A stretch of 37,957 nt of DNA from Synechococcus sp. AG-679-A04 (lineage in GTDB: Bacteria; Cyanobacteriota; Cyanobacteriia; PCC-6307; Cyanobiaceae), in the NCBI GenBank assembly GCA_003210775.1, contig QCUI01000013.1, forward strand, positions 1 to 37,957. The letters are read 5' to 3'. Under the pieces are notes generated by a model. It saw nothing but the letters and a program-made list of their open reading frames with translations. It was not told the origin of the DNA and made no database searches. This document shows, piece by piece, positions 8,962 through 17,383 of the stretch. Each line of letters opens with the position of its first letter. The first letter of the stretch is position 1. The translations under genes and the position numbers were made by a program.

Positions 8962-9381
8962 TCAGAGCTCCAGCCAGGCCTTCACCTTGAGCAGTGCCGG
9001 CCATTCCGGTCGGCGTTTGAGGCCGTCTTCAATGGATTCCTTCAGCTCAGCACCCACTTCAGGTGCAAGTGCCAGCACCTGCTGAATTACTTCAATCTGA
9101 TCTCTGACTCCTTTGGCTTTGGTTTCCAGCATCGCTAAACACAGATTGATGCGGGCCTGAGGATCCTGGTTGTTCAGCTTGACCGCCATTCGCGCAGAAC
9201 GCAGAGCCTCATCGGACTGGTCACCCAGCAACTGCAGCCATGCCAGGCATGTCCAGCCTGCTGACTGGCGAGGGGCCGCTGCGGTGATGGTCTCAAAATC
9301 AGCGAGTAACTCCTGCACGGGAGCTCCTTGCTGGTAACGGTTCATCGCCTGTTGGAAGAGACTTTCCTGGCTGGACTCCAT
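8962..9381 (-). CDS. Small helical-repeat (TPR-like) protein
   Basis: This 139-residue soluble, all-helical protein has paired amphipathic helices spaced like tetratricopeptide repeats. Visible repeats include SAGWTCLAWLQLLGDQSDEALRSA (about 40-63, shown here only in part as a TPR-like pair) and DPQARINLCLAMLETKAKG. It has no signal peptide and no catalytic motif. TPR proteins usually act as protein-binding scaffolds; the partner is unknown. The ATG at 9381 is the only sensible start. The stop is one base before the GTG of the LpxB-like gene, so the pair is almost certainly cotranscribed. The gene lies 63 bases after the HesB/IscA gene. Confidence 0.78.
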   Translation of the reverse strand: MESSQESLFQQAMNRYQQGAPVQELLADFETITAAAPRQSAGWTCLAWLQLLGDQSDEALRSARMAVKLNNQDPQARINLCLAMLETKAKGVRDQIEVIQQVLALAPEVGAELKESIEDGLKRRPEWPALLKVKAWLEL

Positions 9382-9444
9382 GGAGTGCTGATCGGTCGGG
9401 CAATGCCTTCAGATTCCCACAGCAGCTCGTAGCTCCCCGAAGGA

Positions 9445-9882
9445 TCAAACAGCGAAGGAGCTTCCGCAGCCGCAGGTCTGAGTGGCGTTGGGGTTGGTGA
9501 AATTGAAGCCGCCACCGATCAGCGCAGTGCTGAAGTCCAGTTGCATTCCGTAAATGTAGAGCAGGCTTTTGGGATCACAGATCACTTCAAAGCAGGCGCC
9601 ATCAGGTGCCTCGTATTGATATCTCTCATCATCGTCCTGAATGTCTGCTCCAGGCACGAAATCCATCGTGTAACTCATGCCGCTGCAGCCTCCCGAGCGC
9701 ACGCCCACCCTCAGAACCTGTTGGCTTCCTTGATCGCTACAAAGTCTGGCCAGCTGCTGCATGGCAGGCCCTGTGATCAAGATTCCTTTCCCGTCTCTTG
9801 CGGTATGAGACTGACTGTCTGTCGCGGTCTCAGCTGTGGTTTCGATGCTGGACATCGGAGGCACTTGCACTGGATCCTGCAT
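9445..9882 (-). CDS. HesB/IscA/ErpA-family iron-sulfur cluster carrier
   Basis: This 145-residue A-type Fe-S carrier delivers clusters to apo-proteins. The three invariant cysteines are present: C66 in SGGCSGM and C137/C139 in the C-terminal QTCGCGSSF. The body (VRSGGCSGMSYTM, DPKSLLYIYGMQLDFS, GGGFNFTNPNA) is close to the family consensus. The first 30 residues are a disordered Ser/Thr-rich extension. An internal ATG at 9855 would remove nine residues; the choice is uncertain, because a GAAGG lies 13 bases before the first ATG but nothing good precedes the second. It is divergent from crtQ and heads a four-gene minus-strand run. SufA, ErpA and IscA cannot be separated from sequence alone. 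Confidence 0.92.
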   Translation of the reverse strand: MQDPVQVPPMSSIETTAETATDSQSHTARDGKGILITGPAMQQLARLCSDQGSQQVLRVGVRSGGCSGMSYTMDFVPGADIQDDDERYQYEAPDGACFEVICDPKSLLYIYGMQLDFSTALIGGGFNFTNPNATQTCGCGSSFAV

Positions 9883-9960
9883 TCACTTTATGGATCCTTC
9901 TGTTGTTCTGCCTAAAGCAGTTCAGCCTGATCAATTCATAGAGTCCTCGCAGTTGTGCTC

Positions 9961-11433
9961 ATGACGGTGCGGGTCGCGATTGTGGGTTCTGGGCTTGCTG
10001 GCCTCTCCGCTGCTGTGGATCTGGTGGATGCAGGCCATGAGGTGAATCTCTACGAGGCTCGTCCCTTTATGGGTGGAAAGGTAGGCAGCTGGGTGGACTC
10101 GGATGGCAACCACATCGAAATGGGGCTGCATGTCTTCTTCTTCAATTACGCGAACCTTTTCGCGTTGATGCGCAAGGTGGGCGCTTTCGACAATCTGCTG
10201 CCCAAGGATCACACCCATTTGTTTGTGAATCAGGGTGGTGACCTGCGGGAACTGGATTTCCGATTCCCGATCGGTGCCCCGTTCAATGGTCTTAAAGCCT
10301 TTTTCACCACCCCCCAGCTGGGTTGGCTTGACAAGCTGCGCAATGCTCTAGCCCTCGGCACCAGCCCGATCGTTCGAGGCCTGGTCGATTACGAAGGCGC
10401 GATGCGCACCATCCGAGCGCTGGACTCAGTCAGTTTTCAGGACTGGTTCGTGGGCCATGGCGGCAGCCCGGAGAGCATCCGCAGGATGTGGAACCCAGTC
10501 GCTTACGCGCTCGGCTTCATTGATTGCAAAACGATTTCGGCCCGTTGCATGCTGACCATCTTCATGATGTTCGCGGCCAAAACCGAGGCCTCCAAGCTCA
10601 ATCTGCTCAAAGGATCACCCCATCGTTGGCTGACCGGTCCAATTCTTGATTACATCCAGCAGCGAGGAGGCAAGCTGCACCTCCGCCACCCTGTGAAACA
10701 GGTCGAGTTCAGTGATGGGAGTCACCCCGAAGTGACGGGCCTGAAGCTGGGCACCCCTGATGGCGAACAGCATGTTGTTGCCGATGCCTATTTGGCTGCT
10801 TGTGATGTGCCTGGCATCCAGCGCCTACTTCCAGATGAATGGCGTCGTTTCCCGCAATTTGAGGCCATTCACAATCTCGAGGCGGTTCCGGTGGCCACTG
10901 TTCAGTTGCGTTACGACGGCTGGGTCACAGAACTCGGTGAAAGCAATGCTGTAAGTCGTCGCGACTTGAGTCAGCCCGTCGGTCTGAACAACCTGCTTTA
11001 CACGGCCGATGCTGACTTCAGTTGTTTTGCGGATCTTGCTTTGGCGAGTCCGGAGGATTACCGCAAAGACGGTGAAGGGTCGCTGCTGCAGTGTGTTCTG
11101 ACGCCTGGAGATCCCTGGATGCGGAAATCTGTCAAAGAGATCGTTGAGCACACCGATCGTCAGGTTCGAGAGCTGTTCCCATCCGCTGGAAATCTCACAC
11201 TCACCTGGAGCAATGTTGTGAAGCTGGCGCAGTCCCTTTACAGAGAAGCGCCGGGTATGGAGCCTTACCGACCTGCCCAGAGCACACCGGTCAGCAATTT
11301 TTTCCTGGCCGGGAGCTACACCCGCCAGGATTACATCGACTCGATGGAAGGAGCCACCATGAGCGGACACCTGGCCGCTGCCGCCATCCTGGGGCAACCG
11401 GCTCGACTTTCCGTTAACTCCGCAGTGGCCTGA
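9961..11433 (+). CDS. crtQ: Zeta-carotene desaturase
   Basis: This 490-residue FAD enzyme completes conversion of zeta-carotene to lycopene in carotenoid synthesis. The N-terminal Rossmann motif [14 protein letters not shown], the [14 protein letters not shown] stretch, the [15 protein letters not shown] segment and the C-terminal [22 protein letters not shown] mark the plant-type CrtP/CrtQ group. The details fit CrtQ/ZDS better than phytoene desaturase CrtP. I chose the ATG at 9961; a GTG two codons upstream (9955) is possible. The SRPBCC gene follows after four bases, a common arrangement with this desaturase. The protein would be thylakoid- or envelope-associated. Confidence 0.93.
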   Translation: MTVRVAIVGSGLAGLSAAVDLVDAGHEVNLYEARPFMGGKVGSWVDSDGNHIEMGLHVFFFNYANLFALMRKVGAFDNLLPKDHTHLFVNQGGDLRELDFRFPIGAPFNGLKAFFTTPQLGWLDKLRNALALGTSPIVRGLVDYEGAMRTIRALDSVSFQDWFVGHGGSPESIRRMWNPVAYALGFIDCKTISARCMLTIFMMFAAKTEASKLNLLKGSPHRWLTGPILDYIQQRGGKLHLRHPVKQVEFSDGSHPEVTGLKLGTPDGEQHVVADAYLAACDVPGIQRLLPDEWRRFPQFEAIHNLEAVPVATVQLRYDGWVTELGESNAVSRRDLSQPVGLNNLLYTADADFSCFADLALASPEDYRKDGEGSLLQCVLTPGDPWMRKSVKEIVEHTDRQVRELFPSAGNLTLTWSNVVKLAQSLYREAPGMEPYRPAQSTPVSNFFLAGSYTRQDYIDSMEGATMSGHLAAAAILGQPARLSVNSAVA

Positions 11434-11437
11434 ACCG

Positions 11438-11887
11438 ATGGGACGTTGGCTCGAACATTCCGTAACCACTGAAGTCCAGGCTCCCGTTGATCGGGTCTGG
11501 CATGTCTGGAGCGATCTGGAGGCGATGCCCAAGTGGATGCGTTGGATCGAATCTGTTAAAACGCTCGACGATCCTGATCTCACCGACTGGACACTGGCAG
11601 CTCAGGGTTTCCGCTTTCATTGGAAGGCCCGAATCACCCAGAGGGTTGAAGCCCAGCAACTCCACTGGGAATCGGTGGGAGGTTTGCCCACCAAAGGAGG
11701 GGTGCGCTTCTACGCAGAACAACCTCAGCTCACGGCGGTGAAACTCAGCGTCACCTATGAACTGCCGGGTGTTCTAGCCCCCTTGATGGAACCCAGCATT
11801 CTCGGTGGAATTGTGACCAAGGAACTTCAGGCGAACCTTGACCGATTTCGAGATCTGGTGGAAAGCGGATACACAGCGCACAGCTGA
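11438..11887 (+). CDS. SRPBCC (START-like/polyketide cyclase) protein
   Basis: This 149-residue protein has the helix-grip fold pattern of the COQ10/cyclase-dehydrase branch. It opens with the HSVTTEVQAPVDRVW strand-helix motif. Then come the WSDLEAMPKWM helix and a long amphipathic C-terminal helix beginning near GGIVTKELQ. Proteins of this fold bind hydrophobic ligands in a central cavity. Position four bases after crtQ suggests a role in carotenoid or quinone handling, but this is inference from context only. The ATG at 11438 is unambiguous. The downstream lipoprotein gene starts one base after its stop. Confidence 0.85.
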   Translation: MGRWLEHSVTTEVQAPVDRVWHVWSDLEAMPKWMRWIESVKTLDDPDLTDWTLAAQGFRFHWKARITQRVEAQQLHWESVGGLPTKGGVRFYAEQPQLTAVKLSVTYELPGVLAPLMEPSILGGIVTKELQANLDRFRDLVESGYTAHS

Positions 11888-11888
11888 G

Positions 11889-12410
11889 GTGATTGCTTCT
11901 CGCATTTCAGCCTCAACCTCTGGTTTGGCTTTGCTTCTGCTTGTCGCGTTGGGATGCCTTAGCGGTTGTGGACAGCAAGACAACACCGTGCCATCAGAGG
12001 ATGAGAAGTTGCCTGAGGAGCCTGTGACAGGGATGTCTCTACCAAGTCCCGCCTCACCAGCGACCGGTCTAACTCGCTTGCCGACCCGTGAGCAGGTCCT
12101 GTCATCGGTGCCGGAAGGACGAACTGACCCTTTCGCGCCAACCATTGTCAGGTCGACGGTCATTACTCCGGATATGGGAGCTGGACCAGATTTCAAGGTC
12201 CTGGGTGTGGTGGCTGTCGGCTCTGAACTTCGAGCACTCGTCAGTGTCTCTGAAGTATCTGGAACAGTTTGTATTGGTCCGCGTGGCCGCTGCCCAGGCG
12301 ATACTGCGGCTCTGTTGCCGATGGGCTGGGCCGTACAAAGTATTGATCTGGGCCGAGGTTGTCTGAGCTTTTCAATCTCGGGGAAGTCTCAGCGCCTCTG
12401 CATTGCCTGA
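11889..12410 (+). CDS. Lipoprotein with a PilP-like C-terminal domain (tentative)
   Basis: The frame is open back to a TTG at 11838, but the GTG at 11889, one base after the SRPBCC stop, gives a classic lipoprotein signal: a short charged start, the hydrophobic stretch LALLLLVALGC and the lipobox LSGC. That yields 173 residues. A Pro/Glu-rich linker follows. Next come GRTDPFAP and a small beta-rich domain beginning DFKVLGVVAVG. The DPF motif followed by a short beta domain resembles PilP, the lipoprotein of the type IV pilus alignment complex, but similarity by eye is weak. Four cysteines in the last 60 residues could form two disulfides. The end overlaps hemD by 22 bases on the other strand. 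Gene reality is likely; function is open. Confidence 0.7.
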   Translation: MIASRISASTSGLALLLLVALGCLSGCGQQDNTVPSEDEKLPEEPVTGMSLPSPASPATGLTRLPTREQVLSSVPEGRTDPFAPTIVRSTVITPDMGAGPDFKVLGVVAVGSELRALVSVSEVSGTVCIGPRGRCPGDTAALLPMGWAVQSIDLGRGCLSFSISGKSQRLCIA

Positions 12411-13198
12411 ACGCAGGCCTGTACCAGTCCCTCAAGGTCGTGAGGAGCCGCCTCCTGGTCCACTCTTCCCAGCAATTCTCTGCAGCGTTGACTGGTTTGT
12501 GGACCGATTGAAACCACTGCAGGTTTATTGAACAGCTGGTCAGTGCTTGTGTTTCCAAGCGTTTTCTCGAGCAGCTGCACGGTGTGGGTCACGGTTTTAC
12601 CGCTGCTGAAGCTGATCACATCGACCTCCCCATTCTCCAGCGCTTCAAGGGTGTCTGCCGGAATGGATGTGGGGCAGCGCGATTCGTAGGCCGCTACTTC
12701 CACCACCCGTGAGCCCGCTTCTCCAAAGGCTTCTGCAAGAAGTGTGCGTCCGCCGCTCTGCACCCGCGGCAGCAGGATTCTCAACCCCCAGCCAGAGGTC
12801 GGGAAATGGTCGATCAGGCTGTCGGCCACGAATGTGGGGGGCACGAAATCAGCAGGTGCCCCGAGTTCTTCCAGTCGTTGAGCGGTCTTCCGCCCCACGG
12901 CTGCAATCTTGAGGCTCTCGGGGCGTTGCATTAGTCCCTGTCCCCTGAGCTGCAGCCGCGACTCCACTGCTTCCACGCCATTGGCACTGGAGACGATCAA
13001 CCAGTGAAAGTTCTCGAGATCGGCGAGAGCATCGTCAAGGGGAGCCCAGTTGTCAGGGGGGCCGATTTCCAGAGCAGGCAAATCGAGCACCCTAGCACCA
13101 AGAGACTGCAGCAGCCTGCGGCCTTCGCTCTGCTGTTCACGGGCGCGTGTGATCACCACCGTGTATCCCTGTAATGGCTGGGCCTGGTCGGAGCTCAT
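12389..13198 (-). CDS. hemD: Uroporphyrinogen-III synthase
   Basis: This 269-residue enzyme cyclises hydroxymethylbilane with inversion of ring D, at the branch feeding heme, chlorophyll, bilins and corrinoids. HemD is poorly conserved, but the two-domain pattern is clear: TVVITRAREQQ at the N-terminus, then IVSSANGVEAV, KIAAVGRKTAQRLEELG, LLPRVQSGGRTLLAEAF, VDVISFSSGKTVTH and the C-terminal VVSIGPQTSQRC. The ATG at 13198 overlaps the stop of the GT2-TPR gene as ATGA, so expression is probably coupled. Its 3' end overlaps the lipoprotein gene. The length is normal for the family. Confidence 0.92.
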   Translation of the reverse strand: MSSDQAQPLQGYTVVITRAREQQSEGRRLLQSLGARVLDLPALEIGPPDNWAPLDDALADLENFHWLIVSSANGVEAVESRLQLRGQGLMQRPESLKIAAVGRKTAQRLEELGAPADFVPPTFVADSLIDHFPTSGWGLRILLPRVQSGGRTLLAEAFGEAGSRVVEVAAYESRCPTSIPADTLEALENGEVDVISFSSGKTVTHTVQLLEKTLGNTSTDQLFNKPAVVSIGPQTSQRCRELLGRVDQEAAPHDLEGLVQACVQAMQRR

Positions 13199-14406
13199 GC
13201 GCTGGCCTCATCGTCCAGCTTCACCAAGCCATGCACCTGTGCATGCAGGGCGGTGGCTTCTCCCTGACGCTCCTGCTCGCGGAGCAGCGCGATGGCCTGG
13301 CGGAAGCCTGCGCGCGCACCATCGATGTCCCCGCCCATCAGCCTGGCCACGGCCAGGTTCTGATGGCTTTCAGCGTGGGAGGGATTCACGCTCAGGGATC
13401 GCTCGTAAGCCTTGATCGCTGCCAGCAGGTCGCCACGACGACGTTCCATCAGTCCCAGGTTGTACCAGGCGAGTGCCACCTCGGGTGCTCGTTGGCAGGC
13501 GGTGGTGGTGAGCTGAATGGCTTCTTCCAGTTCATTGCGCTGCATCAGCAAGGCCGCCAGGTTCAGGCGCGCGCCAAGGCTCAGGCGAGTTTCCAGGGGT
13601 TGCTGCAGCGCCTCGCGGTAGCACTTCACGGCTGCATCGCTGTCTTCGGTCGCCAGCGCGATTCCGAGATTGAGCAGCAGTTCATAACGTTCAGCGCTGC
13701 TTTCATCGCCCTCGGGCAACTGCTCCAGACCGTGGCGAAGAAGACTGAGCCCCCGGTCCCGGTTGCCGTCGCTGACCTCCAGAGCACCGAGTTTGGCGCA
13801 GGCATAGGGATCATCGGGCTGGTCTCTCAGCCAGCTCTCCATCGATTGCCGCAGCCTTTGCGCTTTGTCGGATCCAGCCAACAGATCCGGCCGATACCCC
13901 TCATGCAGCAGTGCTGGTTCGGTGCAGTTAGCAATGCGCCAGCCAGGCTCCTCCTTGAGTAAGGCGTCCACGCTCTCGTCGATCATCGAGTGGTACGGCT
14001 TGCTCCATCGGATTCGAGGATGTCGGCGAAACAGGCGGCTCACATTGGAATAGGGAGCCATTGCTGCTCCTAGTTCGTGTCGCAGCAGGTTGATCACCAG
14101 CACATCCGGCTGTGCCATCAAAGCTTTGAGCTGCGGGATTGCTTCTGTGCGGAGCTCTTCATCGGCATCGAGCACCAGCACCCAGTCACCCTTTACGAGC
14201 TCAAGGGCTGCATTGCGTGCTGGCGCAAAGTCTCCTGGCCAGTCCATCCGTTCAATACGCGCTCCATAGGCCTCTGCCACGGCGATGGTGTTGTCCACTG
14301 AGCCGGTATCGAGAAGAACCATCTCATCCGCGAAGCCCTTGACAGAGCGGAGGCAGGCCTCGATCCGCGCTTCCTCATTGCGCACGATCATCGAGAGGCT
14401 GAGCAT
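13195..14406 (-). CDS. Family 2 glycosyltransferase fused to TPR repeats
   Basis: The protein has 403 residues from the ATG at 14406; a GTG five codons upstream (14421) is the alternative. The N-terminal 200 residues are a GT-A glycosyltransferase with LSLSMIVRNEEA, the LLDTGSVDNT loop and the metal-binding VLVLDADEEL (DAD). The C-terminal half is a run of about five tetratricopeptide repeats, clearest at EVALAWYNLGLMERRRGDL and NPSHAESHQNLAVARL. Such GT2-TPR fusions usually act on cell-surface glycans, with the repeats binding a partner; donor and acceptor are unknown. It sits between the GH3 gene (69 bases upstream) and hemD (4-base overlap). Hemes and glycans have no obvious link, so the operon may be a matter of chromosome order. 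Confidence 0.85.
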   Translation of the reverse strand: MLSLSMIVRNEEARIEACLRSVKGFADEMVLLDTGSVDNTIAVAEAYGARIERMDWPGDFAPARNAALELVKGDWVLVLDADEELRTEAIPQLKALMAQPDVLVINLLRHELGAAMAPYSNVSRLFRRHPRIRWSKPYHSMIDESVDALLKEEPGWRIANCTEPALLHEGYRPDLLAGSDKAQRLRQSMESWLRDQPDDPYACAKLGALEVSDGNRDRGLSLLRHGLEQLPEGDESSAERYELLLNLGIALATEDSDAAVKCYREALQQPLETRLSLGARLNLAALLMQRNELEEAIQLTTTACQRAPEVALAWYNLGLMERRRGDLLAAIKAYERSLSVNPSHAESHQNLAVARLMGGDIDGARAGFRQAIALLREQERQGEATALHAQVHGLVKLDDEASA

Positions 14407-14475
14407 GTTGGTGATGAGCACTGCCGCAGAGGCTAAGGCGGTTCCAGCGCTGCGGTTTCGACAGGCTTTGTTTGT

Positions 14476-16092
14476 TTAGTCAGTGAAGTCTTGGCGTTTG
14501 TGCGCTTCGCTGCCGACCCCCATCATTCGTGACAACAGCTGCTGCTGTGCTTCAGGCATCTGTCCCGGGCTGTACCCCGCAGGAATGTTGTCCGGAACCA
14601 GCTTGCGCAGCGAGTCCCACCGGTAAGGACAGCCGTAGACAGCTAACCCCAACAAGCGCTCAACACGCAGCAACTGCTGGATGGCTTCAGCCCAGGGCTC
14701 ATGGCGCTGTTGGCCGGCGCGGAATGGATTGCCCCGCAGAAACAGCTGCAGAAAGACGGGGCCCTCCCCTAGACGCTCCAAGTCAAGCGGCCCAGTGGGG
14801 TCTTGGTCGGTGCTCCAGGGCCCAATTCCCCTGTCGTGGTAAATCAAAGCCTTGTATCCATGGCGTTCTGGTGTGGTGATCGCCGCGGCATCAGCATGGA
14901 GAAAGGCGCAAGGGAGCACCCCATCCACCCGGATCAAGGTCACACCGTTTTGCTCACGAGGTTTTGGAAGTAGTGGGCCCTGCACCTCGAGTGAGCTGTC
15001 GATGAGCTCGATGCACAGTCCACGATCCGTTGCTGTTTCAAGGTCGACCTCGGTTTCATTGAAGGAGGGCTTGTTGCAGCGCTGCAGGACTTCTGTGCGC
15101 CTTTCTAGTGACTCGCTAAGACGTGATTCAGGGATCCTGCCGTTGTCCAGTGCTGCGCAGATGGCATCAATCGCCGCATCGGCATCAGCGGGCATCAGGA
15201 TCAGATCCGCTCCAGCCGCGAAGGCCTGAACCGCGGCTTCTCCAGGGCCTGCCCTGCTGCTGATCGCCTCCATCACCAGCGCGTCAGTGACGACGAGGCC
15301 ACTGAAACCAAGCTCTGTTCGCAGCAGATCTGTGAGCACCGCTCCTGACAAGGTCGCCGGTTGTGCGTCGTCCAGCGCCGGAATCAGCAGATGTGCTGTC
15401 ATCACACTGGCGATCTGCGAGTCGATCAATCGACGGAACGGCACCAGTTCCACCCGGTTGAGTCGGCTGCGTCCGTGGTTAATCAGAGGAAGCTCCAGGT
15501 GCGAATCCTGGTCTGTATCGCCGTGACCGGGAAAATGCTTGGCGCAGCCGAGAACGCCAGCGGAATCCAGGCCACGTTGAAACGCTGCCACGAGATCAGC
15601 AACGGATTCAGGTTGATCGCCCCATGCCCTCACATTGATTACAGGGTTCTCAGGATTGCTATTCACATCGCAGACCGGAGCGAGGACCCAGTTGAGCCCG
15701 CATCGTTGCGCCTGATCGCCGGTTGTGCGGCCGTAACGCTCGGCCAGCGCTAGGGCGTGTTCTGGGTTGGTTTGATGGAGCCTGCCCAGTGCCATCGGTG
15801 GAGACAACCAGGTGGCTCCACTGAATCTCTGGCCAATTCCTTCTTCCACGTCGGCGCAGAGCAGCAGGTCTTCGCTGTCGCTCCAGCGTCGGAGCGTTCG
15901 ACATCGCTGCTGCAGCTCCGTAGCGCTGCCACCCAGCAGGATTACCCCGCCAACTCCCGACTTCAGCAGCCTCTGCAGCTCACGATTGCAGTGCTCCCAA
16001 CATGGGTACTGCCGCTGCCGGTCTTCGGCATGCCCGCTGGCACGGATGACGAGAAGCCGGGCAACGGCCCGGCGACGTTCAGCTTCAGTCAT
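14476..16092 (-). CDS. Glycoside hydrolase family 3, NagZ-like beta-N-acetylhexosaminidase
   Basis: The protein has 538 residues. The first 340 form the GH3 TIM barrel with the NagZ signature [14 protein letters not shown] (185-197), where the loop Asp-His pair acts as acid/base, and the nucleophile Asp in LVVTDALVM (D270). NagZ removes N-acetylglucosamine from muropeptide fragments during peptidoglycan recycling. Simple NagZ proteins are about 340 residues, so the extra 200-residue C-terminal part is an added domain, as in two-domain GH3 proteins. No signal peptide is present, which suits a cytoplasmic enzyme. The start overlaps the rbfA end by eight bases. An alternative GH3 activity such as beta-glucosidase is less likely given the DSH motif. 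Confidence 0.87.
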   Translation of the reverse strand: MTEAERRRAVARLLVIRASGHAEDRQRQYPCWEHCNRELQRLLKSGVGGVILLGGSATELQQRCRTLRRWSDSEDLLLCADVEEGIGQRFSGATWLSPPMALGRLHQTNPEHALALAERYGRTTGDQAQRCGLNWVLAPVCDVNSNPENPVINVRAWGDQPESVADLVAAFQRGLDSAGVLGCAKHFPGHGDTDQDSHLELPLINHGRSRLNRVELVPFRRLIDSQIASVMTAHLLIPALDDAQPATLSGAVLTDLLRTELGFSGLVVTDALVMEAISSRAGPGEAAVQAFAAGADLILMPADADAAIDAICAALDNGRIPESRLSESLERRTEVLQRCNKPSFNETEVDLETATDRGLCIELIDSSLEVQGPLLPKPREQNGVTLIRVDGVLPCAFLHADAAAITTPERHGYKALIYHDRGIGPWSTDQDPTGPLDLERLGEGPVFLQLFLRGNPFRAGQQRHEPWAEAIQQLLRVERLLGLAVYGCPYRWDSLRKLVPDNIPAGYSPGQMPEAQQQLLSRMMGVGSEAHKRQDFTD

Positions 16093-16501
16093 TGAAGTCT
16101 GGAGTCTCGGTGTCGTCGCTGCCAGAGGGGATGCTGCCCTTCACCTCTCGCTCTCGCTCAAGTTCTCCGAGAAGGTGCAACACCGTGGTTCCCTTCTCGA
16201 GCCCGCGGTCAAGCTGAAACACCACTTCAGGGGCTCGTCTCATCTGCAGTCGTCGACCCAGTTCCCCCCTCAGGTAGCCACTAGCGGCCTGCAGCCCGTC
16301 CATGACTTCTGTGCGAGCTTTGTCGTCCGCCAGGACGCTTACAAAAATCTTGCAGTGCTGAAGGTCGCCGCTGACCTCAACATTCGTGATGCTCACCATG
16401 CCCTGATGCACGCGTTCATCGCGAATCCCATTGATCAGCAGTTCACTGATCTCTCGCCTGATGAGGGCTGCAACGCGTTCAACCCGACGTCCCGGGGCCA
16501 T
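16085..16501 (-). CDS. rbfA: 30S ribosome-binding factor A
   Basis: This 138-residue KH-fold protein helps mature the 16S rRNA 5' end and the 30S subunit and is important in the cold. [18 protein letters not shown] at the start, [22 protein letters not shown] and [23 protein letters not shown] are clear family matches. The frame is open 14 codons further upstream, but the ATG at 16501 starts exactly where the family does ([10 protein letters not shown]) and sits one base after the DUF751 stop. A short acidic tail follows the domain. It overlaps the GH3 gene by eight bases. Confidence 0.95.
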   Translation of the reverse strand: MAPGRRVERVAALIRREISELLINGIRDERVHQGMVSITNVEVSGDLQHCKIFVSVLADDKARTEVMDGLQAASGYLRGELGRRLQMRRAPEVVFQLDRGLEKGTTVLHLLGELEREREVKGSIPSGSDDTETPDFND

Positions 16502-16502
16502 G

Positions 16503-16709
16503 TCAGCTCTGCGGTGCTGAAGACACCATGGCACGCAGGACAAAGCTCAGGCTGAGGAAGCCACTGATCAGAGCCCCGATCAGGGCGACGGCAGTCACAG
16601 GATTGCTGCGGCGACGAGCTAGCGGTTCTGCTACCGAATTGATCACACCCAGGCTGAAAGCGATCAAGTAGCGCGGATAGCGCGTCACGTTGATGAAAAA
16701 TTCTTTCAT
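16503..16709 (-). CDS. DUF751 (Ycf33-like) small membrane protein
   Basis: This 68-residue protein begins [18 protein letters not shown], typical of DUF751, a family restricted to photosynthetic organisms and related to the plastid Ycf33 protein. There are two hydrophobic segments, about 14-28 and 39-60, separated by the basic stretch PLARRRSNP. The function is unknown; a thylakoid location is presumed from its phylogenetic range. It is the first gene of a five-gene minus-strand run with rbfA one base away. A 7-bp hairpin without a T-run (16737-16743 with 16749-16755) lies in its leader. Confidence 0.85.
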   Translation of the reverse strand: MKEFFINVTRYPRYLIAFSLGVINSVAEPLARRRSNPVTAVALIGALISGFLSLSFVLRAMVSSAPQS

Positions 16710-17383
16710 GGCCAGTTATTGCAGGGTGTCTTGGGAATTCCGGCGGCCCCGGAATGACTGACACATGCTGCAGGGGAGAGCGCACTCAACAGCAGGCAGC
16801 AAGTTCTCAATTAGAAAATGCTATTGAGATCTATCAGTCTATCTAGGCCAAAAGCATCCGAATGACGGCTTTTTCAGTTCAGGGCAGCTCTGCTTTCAAG
16901 GTCCTGAGGATTGGCATTTGCAGTCGTTTCGGCCCGGCATGACTCACTAAGTGCTGCCTCTACCAGGGTGTTCTCCGTCTTCCTTGCCTGGCAACCCCAC
17001 TCCGTTGCCCCCTTCCGGGGTGACGGAGACCGCTGGTCGATTGCGTTCAAGCCGTTGGCTGTCCCCCTGGAAGCATCCAAGCCGGCTCAATCCGCTGGTG
17101 TCTCGACCCAGCAACGCATTGGAGCCGAATCGCCTCGAAGCTCGCAATCCACCCCAAGGAATGTTTCGCTTTCAAGTGGTCGAACAATGCCGAGCGGATT
17201 TTGAACAAGTGCCGATGCAAGGTAAATAAATAATCGGCTATAGATTTTAGGACGAGTAGTAGCTCAAGTCCTTGAGTTTCTGGATTATGGGAGATTCAAG
17301 AGGCTGAAATGATCCAAGGTGTTATTAACTCATTGCTCAGTTTTTTCAGAATGGAGTCGACTAGAGTGAGTTTATGCAGCTGT
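16710..17383. other. Long region without a convincing gene
   Basis: This is the longest non-coding stretch in a window where gaps are normally under 150 bases. The outer parts (about 16800-16860 and 17220-17383) are AT-rich, while 16870-17220 has the GC content of genes. Several overlapping open frames of 60-97 codons exist there on both strands, but none shows a recognisable motif, a good ribosome-binding site or a convincing start. A compound hairpin is visible at 17000-17028 (CTCCGT with ACGGAG, and an inner CCCC/GGGG stem). It may hold a decayed gene, a regulatory RNA or simply leader sequence for the flanking genes. I found no tRNA or direct repeat flanking it. Confidence 0.45.

Noticed and set aside
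10825-11583. 252-codon open frame antisense to crtQ
   Set aside because: It covers the end of one real gene and the start of another; no family features.
13174-13962. 262-codon open frame antisense to the GT2-TPR gene
   Set aside because: It is a shadow of the repetitive TPR codons; composition is not protein-like.
14422-14475. CCGCAG...CTGCGG inverted repeat between the GH3 and GT2 genes as a terminator
   Set aside because: The 6-bp arms are 20 bases apart and no T-run follows in either direction.
15812-16555. 247-codon open frame antisense to GH3, rbfA and DUF751
   Set aside because: It crosses three genuine genes with family-level matches.
16874-17229. Frames of 60-97 codons on both strands in the large gap
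   Set aside because: They overlap each other, have no ribosome-binding site or recognisable motif, and none fits the flanks better than the others.
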